DNA of 64,000 nucleotides from contig NZ_JAEKJA010000018.1 of the NCBI RefSeq assembly GCF_016411865.1, forward strand, positions 1-64,000, given 5' to 3'. Within the stretch, counting starts at the first letter, position 1, and each line of letters starts with the position of its first letter. Source of the DNA: Acuticoccus mangrovi (lineage in GTDB: Bacteria > Pseudomonadota > Alphaproteobacteria > Rhizobiales > Amorphaceae). The position numbers and the translations under genes were made by a program. Shown piece after piece: positions 8,401 to 16,314 of the stretch. A model generated the notes under the pieces. That model ran no database searches and was not told the DNA's origin. It saw only the letters and a program-made list of their open reading frames with translations.

Positions 8401-10319
8401 AGGGCCTGCAGCTTCTCGGCGAGCACCGACACCTCGATCTCGTCGCAGGAGGCGACGGCGAGCGTCATGTCGTGGATGTAGATGCCCTCGTCGGTCCCCG
8501 GCGTGTTCACCCGGAAGGTGCGCTCGTTGACGACGATGAAGCCCATGTTCTCCAGGATCGGCACGCGGGCCGACAGGAGGATGGGCGCGTCCTTGTGGTA
8601 GATCTTCAGCGAGCAGCGGTCCGGACCGTCGGTGTCGCGGCGGAAGAACAGGATCGCGGTGGGGGTATCGTCGGTGATCCGCTCCAAGATGGTGATGTCG
8701 CGCACCGCCCGCTCGGCGGAGTAGGTGGCGCGGTAGCTCTCCGAGAAGGACTCCGACCAGGAGGCGATCTTGAAGCGGTCGAGGCCGAGCTTGGGGGCGG
8801 CGAGCGAGGCGCGCAGCAACTCGTCGGCCCAGGTGCGGATGATGGCGGAGATGCGCTCCTCGAGCTCGCGCGGGTCGCACTGCGGCGTCTCGCCCAGGCG
8901 GCGGCCGACGATGATGTGGAGGCGCGTCAGCACCCCTTCGGGCATCGTCAGATAGCGGGCCGAGATGTGGCCGTCGTAGGCCTCGGCCATCAGCGCCTCG
9001 ATCCGCTCGCGCACCTCGGTGGAGAAGCGGTCGCGCGGGACGAAGACGAGGATCGACACGAATCGGTCGAACGGGTCGATGCGCGGCAGCACGCGCACCC
9101 GCGGCCGGTCGGAGAGCTGCAGGATCGCGAGGGCGAAGCGGGCGAGGAGGTCCTCGCCGATCTGGAACAGCTCGTCGCGCGGGTAGGTCTCCATGATGTT
9201 GACGAGCGCGTTGCCGGAGTGGCTCTCGGGGTCGAAGCCGAGCCGGCGGATGACGTTGCCCACCTTCCGCCGCAGCAGCGGGATGTCCATCACCGACTGG
9301 GTGTAGGCCGTGGAGGTGAACAGGCCGACGATGCGCAGCTCGCCGGCGAGCACGCCGTTCTCGAAGCGCTTCACGCCGATATAGTCGAGGTGGACGCGGC
9401 GGTGGATGCGGCTGCGGACGTTGGCCTTGGCGATGAAGACGGGCTCGCCGTGCTTCAGGAACTCGCGCACCTCCGGCGTCATCGTCACGAGCTCGGAGCC
9501 GCGGCGCAGCACCTTGATGGCCGGATCGCGCAGGATGCCGAGGCCGGCTTCGTCGGGCGCCACGAGCTCGCCCTCGTCCGGCGTGCCGTCGAGGGTGTAC
9601 TCGCGCATGCCCATGAGGATGAAGTCGCGCTTCTCGATCGCCTCCAGGAAGTCGATCGCCTCGGACAGGACGTCGGGGGCGACGGGCGGGGGCATGTGGC
9701 GGTAGCGCTCGATCGCCTCGCGCACCAGCGCCCGCATCTTGGGCCAGTCGGCGACCGCGGCGTCGACGTCGTGGTGCACGGCGAGCAGCGAGCGGGCGAG
9801 CGCCTCGCGGTGGTCGGGGTCGTCGATCGGGTCGACATGGACGTGCACGAAGCTCTCGTGCTGATGGCCGTCGCCGCTGTGGGCCTCGCCGTGGAAGGCG
9901 ATGAGGGTGCCGGCCCGGTCCCGCTCCACCGCGAGCACCGGGTGCACCACGAGGTGCAGCTCGATGTCCTGGGCGTGGAGCTCGTTCTTCAGCGAGCCGA
10001 ACAGGAAGGGCTTGTCGTCGTTGACGGCCTCCACCACCGAGATGGCATGGCCGCTCTCGGCCTCGGTGATGCGCACCTCCTCCGGCGCCATCACCACGAC
10101 GCGCGGCTCGTCGGGCTCGCGGTGCTGGAGCGCCTTCCAGGCGGAGCGGGCGAGGCGCATCAGGTCGCCGACGCCGTAGCGGGCGAGATCCTCCGCCGCG
10201 GCGTGGCGGAAGAGCAGCGCGGCGAACGTGGCGAACCCGACATCGCTGGAGGAGGCGCGAACCTGCTCGGCGAGCTCGGAGAGCTTCACGTCCTTGGTGT
10301 CCTGGAAATCTTCGAGCAT
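5472..10319 (-). CDS. gdhZ: NAD-specific glutamate dehydrogenase, large (L_180) class
   Basis: 1615 residues, matching the roughly 180-kDa class of NAD-glutamate dehydrogenase that deaminates glutamate to 2-oxoglutarate and ammonia. It has a long N-terminal regulatory half with ACT-like segments, then the catalytic core. The core carries [23 protein letters not shown] and the VPVGAKGGF block with its catalytic lysine, and the nucleotide region shows [18 protein letters not shown] and [11 protein letters not shown]. The C-terminal domain runs to about residue 1610. The ATG at 10319 is preceded on the minus strand by GGGGGAGAG. The frame is intact. The leader upstream contains a terminator-like hairpin (separate entry), so transcription may be attenuated. 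Confidence 0.96.
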   Translation of the reverse strand: [1615 protein letters not shown]

Positions 10320-10500
10320 GGTCGACTCTCCCCCGCGCGTGACGGTCTACCAGGGTCCGGCACGCTCTCTTTTTCTCAACGAGATGCCCGATTGCAACGC
10401 AAGCGGTCTAGCCTGCGATCCTGAAGAAGCGGTGACCGTGCCCCCATTCCGTCGCGCGACGCTGGCGTTTCGGGGAGACGGAGGCCCCGCGCAAGCGCCG

Positions 10501-10538
10501 AAAAAAAATCGACGTCGAGGCCGACTTCGCCTCCGACG
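10501..10538 (-). terminator. Terminator-like hairpin with U8 in the gdhZ leader (possible attenuator)
   Basis: On the minus strand CGTCG-G-AGGC and GCCTCGACG form a nine-pair stem with one bulge and a 7-base loop (10513-10538). Four bases later come eight consecutive T (plus-strand A8 at 10501-10508). It sits about 180 bases upstream of the gdhZ start and in the same direction. No minus-strand gene ends here, so it is either a leader attenuator or the end of a short RNA. Confidence 0.5.
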
Positions 10539-10643
10539 ACGGCGTTTTGTCGCGTATTGCCCGGTTATTTTACGGAGAATTAAAGTTCAATTCGTGCGCT
10601 GATTCGGGACGCCGGGGCCTCGGGCGGAGCGGAAATGACGTGG

Positions 10644-10671
10644 CGTTGTGGCTCCCCGATACGCCACAACG
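10644..10671. promoter_or_regulatory. 9-10-9 perfect dyad upstream of the membrane-protein gene
   Basis: CGTTGTGGC (10644-10652) and GCCACAACG (10663-10671), spacer 10 bases, about 115 bases before the ATG at 10784. A related GGCGTT-GCCACG motif recurs near 10724-10737. It looks like an operator or a leader hairpin; the regulator is unknown. Confidence 0.45.
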
Positions 10672-10783
10672 AGGAGTATTATGCTATGGGCCCCAAAAGC
10701 GGACGACGGGCGGCCTAAACGACTGGCGTTGCCACGCATTATGCCTCATGACGGCAGACGCCTAGACAGGGAGACGGGGCGGC

Positions 10784-11308
10784 ATGGACTTCGAGCAGCT
10801 TTTCGCGAACTTCCAGTACAACGACCTCCAGTGGTTCATCCCGGTCATGGCAGGCCTCGTCATCATCGTGGGGGGCCTGTTGATCGGCATCATCCGCGGG
10901 ATGACGGCGGGGGTCATCGTGGCGCTCTTCTTCGGCGGCCTGATGTCGATGTCGCCGGTGCTGCTCAACGCGCTCCAGCGGCAGGCGAACCCGGTGAACG
11001 CCGTCAGCGCCGACGTGGCGCGTGGGGCCGCCGAGCTTTCCGTCCTCAACCACGACGTGGTCACGGAGCTGTCGCGGGTGGTCGCGACGATGCGCTCCAC
11101 CCTCGCGGGCCTCGCCCCGATCGTGACGCCGGCCGAGGGCGAGGACGACAACGGCGTCGCCGAGCGCTTCAATCAGAGCCTCGCCGACACCGAGGAGCGG
11201 CTCGACGCGGCGATCTCGTCGCTGTCGCGCGCCAACCTGTTGCGCACGCGCCTCGAGGAAGACGTGCAGACCCTCGAGGTGGAGATGCGCCGCGCGCCGC
11301 AGCGCTGA
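10784..11308 (+). CDS. Two-helix membrane protein with coiled-coil tail, unknown function
   Basis: 174 residues. Two adjacent hydrophobic segments at about 17-40 and 43-62 are joined by a short IIRGMT turn, which predicts a hairpin anchor in the inner membrane. The remainder is acidic and helical with heptad-like leucine/valine spacing (LSRVVATMRSTLAGL, later LEEDVQTLEVEM), suggesting a cytoplasmic coiled coil. I recognise no named domain. It is monocistronic, with leuD 84 bases downstream beyond a small hairpin. Confidence 0.7.
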   Translation: MDFEQLFANFQYNDLQWFIPVMAGLVIIVGGLLIGIIRGMTAGVIVALFFGGLMSMSPVLLNALQRQANPVNAVSADVARGAAELSVLNHDVVTELSRVVATMRSTLAGLAPIVTPAEGEDDNGVAERFNQSLADTEERLDAAISSLSRANLLRTRLEEDVQTLEVEMRRAPQR

Positions 11309-11320
11309 GCTCCGATCGGA

Positions 11321-11335
11321 CGCACCGAGGGTGCG
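11321..11335 (+). terminator. Small hairpin after the membrane-protein gene
   Basis: CGCACC (11321-11326), GAG loop, GGTGCG (11330-11335), 12 bases after the stop codon. A compact GC stem without a U tract; possibly a weak terminator or an mRNA-end structure. Confidence 0.35.
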
Positions 11336-11392
11336 GGAATTGAGACGCCGCGGACGCATGTGAGACGCGCCCCGCGTGCCAGGGAGACGACG

Positions 11393-11998
11393 ATGGAACC
11401 ATTCACCACGCTGACCGCGGTCGCCGCACCGCTGCCGATGATCAACGTCGACACCGACATGATCATCCCGAAGGACTATCTGAAGACGATCAAGCGCACC
11501 GGGCTCGGCAAGGGACTCTTCGCTGAGATCTCGCGCAATGCAGACGGGACGCCCGACCCGAGCTTCCCGCTCAACCAGCAGGCCTACAAGTCGGCGCAGA
11601 TCCTCGTGGCGGGCGACAATTTCGGCTGCGGCTCCTCCCGCGAGCACGCGCCGTGGGCGCTGCTCGATCGCGGCATCCGCTGCGTGATCTCGACGTCCTT
11701 CGCCGACATCTTCTACCAGAACTGCTTCAAGAACGGCGTGCTGCCGATCCGCGTCTCGTCGGAGGACCTGAAGCGCCTCATGGCGCACGCCGAGCGCGGC
11801 GCCAACGCCACGCTGACGGTGGACCTGCCGGCGCAGACCGTGTCCGGCGCGGACGGCGAGCCGGTGGAGTTCAAGATCGATCCGTGGCTGAAGCACTGCC
11901 TGGTGAACGGTCTCGACGAGATCGCTCTCACCATGCAGAAGAGCGAGGCCATCGCCGGCCACGAGGCTCACCTCGCCGAGTCGCGCCCCTGGGTTTGA
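11393..11998 (+). CDS. leuD: 3-isopropylmalate dehydratase small subunit
   Basis: 201 residues, full length. LeuD pairs with LeuC to isomerise 2-isopropylmalate to 3-isopropylmalate in leucine synthesis. Diagnostic blocks are [14 protein letters not shown] near the N-terminus, the swivel-domain [17 protein letters not shown] (about 70-86), [18 protein letters not shown], and [18 protein letters not shown] near the end. The ATG at 11393 follows AGGGAGACGACG. leuC and leuB are not in this window, so the pathway is split over the chromosome. Confidence 0.96.
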   Translation: MEPFTTLTAVAAPLPMINVDTDMIIPKDYLKTIKRTGLGKGLFAEISRNADGTPDPSFPLNQQAYKSAQILVAGDNFGCGSSREHAPWALLDRGIRCVISTSFADIFYQNCFKNGVLPIRVSSEDLKRLMAHAERGANATLTVDLPAQTVSGADGEPVEFKIDPWLKHCLVNGLDEIALTMQKSEAIAGHEAHLAESRPWV

Positions 11999-12003
11999 GC
12001 GAG

Positions 12004-12066
12004 CGGGCCCGGCGTCGCCGTCGGGCCCGTCGACTGCCGGTGAGGGAGACCCCCGAGGGATCTCCC
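12004..12066. terminator. Two hairpins between convergent leuD and tkt
   Basis: The first stem pairs CGGGCCCG (12004-12011) with CGGGCCCG (12022-12029), extending inward to an 11-pair stem with a 4-base loop. The second pairs GGGAGA (12044-12049) with TCTCCC (12061-12066). Placed between two converging genes they may form a bidirectional termination zone, though U tracts are poor. Confidence 0.45.
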
Positions 12067-12074
12067 GTTTCGCT

Positions 12075-14060
12075 CTAGCGGCCGAGGCGTTCGCGGACGG
12101 CCTCGATGGTCCGATCGGCCGTGATGCCGAAGTGCTCGTAGAGCGCCTTGTAGGGACCGGACGCGCCGTAGCCCGTCATTCCGATGAAGATGCCGTCGGA
12201 GCCGATCAGCGCGTCCCAGCCCTGCCGGATGGCGGCTTCGATGCCCACCTTGACCGGCGCGTCGCCGATCACGGCGGCCCGATAGTCGGCGTCGGCGGCC
12301 TCGAACAGCTCGAAGCACGGCACGCTCACCACCTCGGTCGGAATGTCGAGGCCGTTGAGGCGCGTCGCGGCCTCCACGGCGATCTCGACCTCGGAGCCCG
12401 TCGCGAAGAGCGTCGCGAGCGGCTTCGCCGCGGTTTCGAGGATCTTGTAGGCACCGCGGCGCGAGCGGTTCTTGGCGGCACCGGCCGGGGCCAGCGTCGG
12501 CAGGTTCTGACGGGTGAGGGCCATCAGCGACGGGCCCTTGTGCTCCATCGCGATCTCCCACGCCTCCGCCGTCTCCACCGCGTCGGCCGGACGCATCACG
12601 AGGAGCCCCGGGATCGCCCGCAGCGCCGCCAGATGCTCAACCGGCTGGTGGGTCGGCCCATCCTCGCCGAGACCGATGGAGTCGTGCGTCATCACGTAGA
12701 CGACGCGCGTCCCCATCAGCGCCGACAGGCGGATCGCCGGGCGGCAATAGTCGGAGAAGGTGAGGAAGGTGCCGCCATAGGGGATCAGCCCGCCCGACAG
12801 CGCCATGCCGTTCATCGCCGCGGCCATGCCGTGCTCGCGGATGCCGTAGTGAATGTAGCGGCCGGCGAATTGGCCCGGGGTGATCGGCGACTGATGGTCG
12901 GTCTTGGTGTTGTTCGACCCGGTGAGGTCGGCCGAGCCACCCACCGTCTCGGGCACGACGCTGTTCACCGTGTTGAGTACGCGCTCCGACGCCTTGCGCG
13001 TCGCCATGGTCGGCCGCTCCAGAAGGAGATGCTCGCGCAGCGCCGCCATCGCTGGGGCGAACTCGCCCGGCAGATCGCCTCGGATGCGGCGGTCGAACTC
13101 GGCGCGCTTCTCGGCGTCCATCGCCTCGTAGCGCTGGCGCCACTCCTTGTGAGCCTGCGAGTTGCGCAGCCCGGCGATGCGCCAGGCGTCGCGAATGGCT
13201 TCCGGCACGTCGAAGGGCTCGCACTCCCAGCCGAGGGCGGCCCGCGTCGCGGCCGCTTCGGCCGAGCCGAGCGGCGAGCCGTGCACGCCCGACGAGTTCG
13301 CCTTGTTGGGCGAGCCGTAGCCGATGATGGTGCGGGCGGCGATGAGGGTCGGCTTGTCGCTCTGGGCGGCACGGGCGAGGGCGGCGTTGATCTCGACGGG
13401 ATCGTGACCGTCGATGCGCTCGGCGGCCCAGCCGGCGGCCTCGAAGCGCTTCACCACGTCGCCCGATTCGGACAGCGACACCGGCCCGTCGATGGAGATG
13501 CCGTTGTCGTCGAAGATGACGATGAGCTTGTTGAGCTTGAGATGGCCGGCCAGCGAGATCGCCTCGTGGCTGATGCCTTCCATCAGATCGCCGTCGGAGG
13601 CGAGCACGAAGGTGCGATGGTTGACGATCGCGTCGCCGTACTCGGCGTTCATGATGCGCTCGGCGATGGCCATGCCCACCGCGGTGGCGACGCCCTGACC
13701 GAGCGGGCCGGTGGTCGTCTCGATCCCGCGGGCGTGGCCGTACTCGGGGTGACCGGCCGTGCGCGAATTCAGTTGACGGAAGTTCTTCAGGTCGTCGAGC
13801 GTGAAGTCCTCGTATCCGAGGAGGTGGTAGAGCGAATAGAGGAGCATCGAGCCGTGGCCGGCCGAGAGCACGAAACGATCGCGGTTCGGCCAAAGGGGGT
13901 CGGCCGGATCCACGCTGATGTGGTGTACGAAGAGGGTCGTGACGATGTCGGCGGCGCCCATCGGCAGGCCGGGATGGCCGGACTTTGCCGCCTCCACCGC
14001 GTCGACAGAGAGCATCCGAATGGCGTTGGCCATCGGCTTCAGCTTGTCCATATCCACCAT
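12075..14060 (-). CDS. tkt: Transketolase
   Basis: 661 residues. A thiamin-diphosphate enzyme moving two-carbon units in the pentose phosphate and Calvin-type pathways. Seen are [13 protein letters not shown] and [21 protein letters not shown] in the N-terminal domain, the ThDP/metal motif starting at GDGDLMEGI equivalent ([13 protein letters not shown]) and ending in NGISIDG, and the C-terminal [21 protein letters not shown] loop with its catalytic histidine. I chose the ATG at 14060; a GTG three codons upstream (14069) has no better ribosome site. It is divergent from DUF4164-zapA, a common alphaproteobacterial neighbourhood, but gapA and pgk are not adjacent here. Confidence 0.95.
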   Translation of the reverse strand: MVDMDKLKPMANAIRMLSVDAVEAAKSGHPGLPMGAADIVTTLFVHHISVDPADPLWPNRDRFVLSAGHGSMLLYSLYHLLGYEDFTLDDLKNFRQLNSRTAGHPEYGHARGIETTTGPLGQGVATAVGMAIAERIMNAEYGDAIVNHRTFVLASDGDLMEGISHEAISLAGHLKLNKLIVIFDDNGISIDGPVSLSESGDVVKRFEAAGWAAERIDGHDPVEINAALARAAQSDKPTLIAARTIIGYGSPNKANSSGVHGSPLGSAEAAATRAALGWECEPFDVPEAIRDAWRIAGLRNSQAHKEWRQRYEAMDAEKRAEFDRRIRGDLPGEFAPAMAALREHLLLERPTMATRKASERVLNTVNSVVPETVGGSADLTGSNNTKTDHQSPITPGQFAGRYIHYGIREHGMAAAMNGMALSGGLIPYGGTFLTFSDYCRPAIRLSALMGTRVVYVMTHDSIGLGEDGPTHQPVEHLAALRAIPGLLVMRPADAVETAEAWEIAMEHKGPSLMALTRQNLPTLAPAGAAKNRSRRGAYKILETAAKPLATLFATGSEVEIAVEAATRLNGLDIPTEVVSVPCFELFEAADADYRAAVIGDAPVKVGIEAAIRQGWDALIGSDGIFIGMTGYGASGPYKALYEHFGITADRTIEAVRERLGR

Positions 14061-14174
14061 GAAGGGCACTCGAAATGTTTGATAGTGTCGATGTGGGCTG
14101 ACCTATACGCACAGGAGCGGGCTTGAGCAAAGCCCAGCGTGAAGGAGGAAGCGATCGCGGGGCATCGCACGTTG

Positions 14175-14468
14175 ATGGCACTCACTCGTCTCGAGGCCGC
14201 TCTGACGCGCCTGGAGGCGGCGGTGGCGGTGCACTCGGAGGCGCGCGAAGAGGTGGAGGCGCTGCGCGACGATCGCGCTCGGCTGGAGCGCGATCGCGCC
14301 GAGCTCGCCACCCGGCTCGACGCCGCCGAGGCGCGCGCCCACCGGCTGCGCGACACGAATCAGGCCGTCGCCAACCGGCTGGTCAAGGTGATGGAGCGGG
14401 TGCGGCGGATGGATGCCGGCATCGCGGTGGGCGAGGATGCGCGCGCCGGAGGGGAGGATCGTCCCTGA
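14175..14468 (+). CDS. DUF4164-type coiled-coil protein upstream of zapA
   Basis: 97 residues, almost entirely helical with repeated LEAALTRLEAAV and REEVEALRDDRARLERDR heptads. This matches the small coiled-coil proteins encoded just before zapA in many alphaproteobacteria. The ATG at 14175 gives the usual MALTRLEAAL start; a GTG at 14139 sits too close to an AAGGAGG run that lacks any well-spaced start. Its TGA stop (14466-14468) overlaps the proposed CTG start of zapA, so translation is probably coupled. A division-related role is inferred from position only. Confidence 0.75.
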   Translation: MALTRLEAALTRLEAAVAVHSEAREEVEALRDDRARLERDRAELATRLDAAEARAHRLRDTNQAVANRLVKVMERVRRMDAGIAVGEDARAGGEDRP

Positions 14469-15010
14469 GCCAGGTCAAGGTCACCATCGACGGGCACGAC
14501 TATCGCATGGCCTGCGAGCCGGGCGAGGAGGAGCGCGTGGTCGCCCTCGCCGAGGAGCTCGACGGCACCATCGCGGTGCTGAAGGGGCGGATCGGCGAGA
14601 TCGGCGACCGCCGCCTCGCGGTGATGGCGGCGCTGACGGTGCTCGACCGCCTCCATGCCGCCGAGGCCCGCAACGCCGAGCTCACCGCCCGCATCGCCCG
14701 CCTGGAGAGGGCGCGTGAGCAGGCCGCCCTCGCCGCCGAGGGGGAGGACGAGCCGCTGATCGCCCGCATCGACCGGGTGACCGATGCGGTGGACCGGCTC
14801 GTCCACATCGTGAGCGCCAGCGTCCGGGCGATGGACGTCGACGCCGAGGAGGAGGTCGCCCCGACCTTCGCCCGGGCACGGGCCCCGGAGGGCCGGCCCG
14901 ATAACGCCGAGCCGCCTGCCGCTGGCGTTGGACCGCCTGCCGCAGACGGGGAGAGCGCCGCCGATCCCGCCCCGGCGGACCCCGCTTTCGCGAGCCGGAC
15001 CGCCGGGTGA
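14465..15010 (+). CDS. zapA: Cell division protein ZapA, apparent CTG start
   Basis: 181 residues if started at CTG 14465. The N-terminal part, SQVKVTIDGHDYRMACEPGEEE, is the ZapA fold with its VTI-G-Y-MAC pattern, followed by a long dimerising helix and a disordered Pro/Ala-rich tail. ZapA bundles FtsZ filaments at the division septum. No ATG, GTG or TTG occurs at the family's start position. The codon there is CTG, seven bases after an AGGGGAGG ribosome site, and it overlaps the upstream stop as CTGA. The first in-frame ATG (14508) would remove the conserved first beta strand. I therefore infer CTG initiation. Confidence 0.85.
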   Translation: MSQVKVTIDGHDYRMACEPGEEERVVALAEELDGTIAVLKGRIGEIGDRRLAVMAALTVLDRLHAAEARNAELTARIARLERAREQAALAAEGEDEPLIARIDRVTDAVDRLVHIVSASVRAMDVDAEEEVAPTFARARAPEGRPDNAEPPAAGVGPPAADGESAADPAPADPAFASRTAG

Positions 15011-15023
15011 GGCGGCGCTCGGC

Positions 15024-15674
15024 TCAGGCGAGCTCGGTCACGCGGGGCGTCGCGTCGTCGTAGTCGGTGCGGGTGAGCGGCTTACCGGACTCGTCGAGGG
15101 TGTAGATGATGGGGACGCCGGTCGCGAGCTCGCGCTTCACGATCGCGTCCGGTCCCATCGCCTCCAGCGACATGATGAGGGCGCGCAGCGAGTTGCCGTG
15201 GGCGGCCACCAGCACCCTCTCGCCAGTGAGGAGGCGCGGCCTGATGGTCGCCTCGAAATAGGGCAGCACGCGCTCCGCCGTCATCTTGAGGCTTTCGCCG
15301 CCCGGCGGGGCGATGTCGAAGGAGCGGCGCCAGATGTGCACCTGCTCCTCACCCCACTTCTTGCGCGCATCGTCCTTGTTGAGGCCGGAGAGGTCGCCAT
15401 AGTCGCGCTCGTTCAACGCCTGATCGGCGATGGTGGGCAGGTCTTCCTGTCGCAGTTCCGCCAGCATTAAGGTGAGAGTGTGTTGCGCGCGCCGCAGCAC
15501 GGACGTGAAGGCGACGTCGAATTGGTAGCCGGCGCCGGCGAGAATTTTGCCGGCATGAATCGCTTCGGCAATTCCCTTCTCGGTCAAGTCGGGGTCCCGC
15601 CAGCCGGTGAATAAGTTCTTTTGATTCCACTCACTTTGGCCGTGGCGGACAAGGGCAAGAATACGGTCGGACAT
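15024..15674 (-). CDS. gpmA: 2,3-bisphosphoglycerate-dependent phosphoglycerate mutase
   Basis: 216 residues. Interconverts 3- and 2-phosphoglycerate in glycolysis. The phosphohistidine motif [13 protein letters not shown] opens the protein, [12 protein letters not shown] binds substrate, [14 protein letters not shown] holds the acid residue, and [10 protein letters not shown] carries the second active-site histidine. The ATG at 15674 yields the normal [12 protein letters not shown] start; the longer frame to 15722 is not needed. It converges on zapA with a 13-base gap and diverges from the small GIY-YIG-like gene. Confidence 0.95.
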   Translation of the reverse strand: MSDRILALVRHGQSEWNQKNLFTGWRDPDLTEKGIAEAIHAGKILAGAGYQFDVAFTSVLRRAQHTLTLMLAELRQEDLPTIADQALNERDYGDLSGLNKDDARKKWGEEQVHIWRRSFDIAPPGGESLKMTAERVLPYFEATIRPRLLTGERVLVAAHGNSLRALIMSLEAMGPDAIVKRELATGVPIIYTLDESGKPLTRTDYDDATPRVTELA

Positions 15675-15742
15675 GGTCGAAATCCTGTGGATCGAATCAG
15701 GCGAGTGTGTCGTCTTCACCATACGGCAACGATTACGCCAAG

Positions 15743-15751
15743 TTATCCACA
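15743..15751 (+). promoter_or_regulatory. DnaA-box consensus TTATCCACA
   Basis: An exact strong DnaA box in the divergent region between gpmA and the gene at 15862, 22 bases before a TTGGAC -35-like hexamer. It could be a DnaA-responsive promoter or a titration site. Only one box is visible, so this is not an origin. Confidence 0.4.
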
Positions 15752-15776
15752 GGCTGTGTATAGCTTGGACAAGGGT

Positions 15777-15791
15777 GTTCCACGTTCGTTC
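15777..15791 (+). promoter_or_regulatory. LexA-type SOS box GTTC-N7-GTTC
   Basis: GTTC, CACGTTC spacer, GTTC: an exact match to the alphaproteobacterial LexA recognition pattern. It begins 6 bases downstream of a TTGGAC hexamer (15765-15770), so a bound repressor would cover the -10 region. The next start codon is the ATG at 15862. Confidence 0.45.
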
Positions 15792-15861
15792 GAACTTTCA
15801 CGTTGCGGTAAGGTCGTCGGTGTCAAGTACGCGAATGCGCGAGTTGGCAACGGGAGGCTCC

Positions 15862-16248
15862 ATGCTCTTCAATCATTATCGTTTGACCGCAGCGGGACGT
15901 TCACCAGGCGTGATGTCCCTCTTCTGGTGGGAAGGCTGGAGTGGAGCTTGGTATCTCACATCCGTGTGCGATCTCAAAGGGTTCTCGTGTCCGGAAGCGG
16001 GTGTGTTCATGGTGGTGCGGCGTGAGGCGTGGGGGCAGTGCACGCCGCTGCTGATCGGCTCGGCCAAGAGCATCAGCGACGAACTCTACCAGCACCACGG
16101 CGATGCGCTGCTGCGCGCCATCAAGGCCGGCGCCACCGAGATCCACGTGCATCTCGCGAGCGAGACCGCCGAGCAGCGCGAGATCGTCATGGAGGACATC
16201 GCCGACGGCTGGCGCATGCCGTCCGAAAAGTCGCTGCAGCCGGTCTGA
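15862..16248 (+). CDS. Small GIY-YIG-like protein, probably catalytically degenerate
   Basis: 128 residues. The central part reads AGVFMVVRRE, then TPLLIGSAKSISDELYQHH, a helix, TEIHVHLASETAEQRE and IADGWRMP. The order of strand (GVF), strand (LIG), helix, strand and helix with Glu parallels GIY-YIG domains, but the tyrosines are F and L and the helix arginine is not evident, so nuclease activity is doubtful. The ATG at 15862 has GGGAGGC three bases upstream; longer frames run into the promoter. A LexA-type box and a DnaA box lie in the upstream region. Assignment to the fold is inference from pattern. Confidence 0.65.
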   Translation: MLFNHYRLTAAGRSPGVMSLFWWEGWSGAWYLTSVCDLKGFSCPEAGVFMVVRREAWGQCTPLLIGSAKSISDELYQHHGDALLRAIKAGATEIHVHLASETAEQREIVMEDIADGWRMPSEKSLQPV

Positions 16249-16314
16249 CCGGCTGCGCTCTATCGTGCGGCGAGGTGGAGGCCACGCCGCTTGCTCCCCG
16301 GACGCATCCCACCC

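Larger units (their letters stand above)
10320..10783. other. 464-base intergenic region between gdhZ and the membrane-protein gene
   Basis: No protein gene is supported here. It holds the gdhZ leader and promoter (minus strand), an A8 run with an adjacent stem that acts as a terminator on the minus strand, and a 9-base dyad near the plus-strand gene. A weak minus-strand promoter, TTGAAC with a 17-base spacer before TAACCG, lies near 10563-10591. Confidence 0.6.

Noticed and set aside
7281-10424. A plus-strand frame of 1047 codons opposite gdhZ
   Set aside because: Low-complexity product with no recognisable domain, fully inside a conserved gene on the other strand; a composition artefact.
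12132-14126. A 664-codon plus-strand frame opposite transketolase
   Set aside because: Antisense to a fully conserved gene of the same length, no motifs; a mirror-frame artefact.
15743-15751. A replication origin suggested by the DnaA box
   Set aside because: Only one box, no AT-rich unwinding element, and no origin-associated genes such as dnaA, hemE or parAB.
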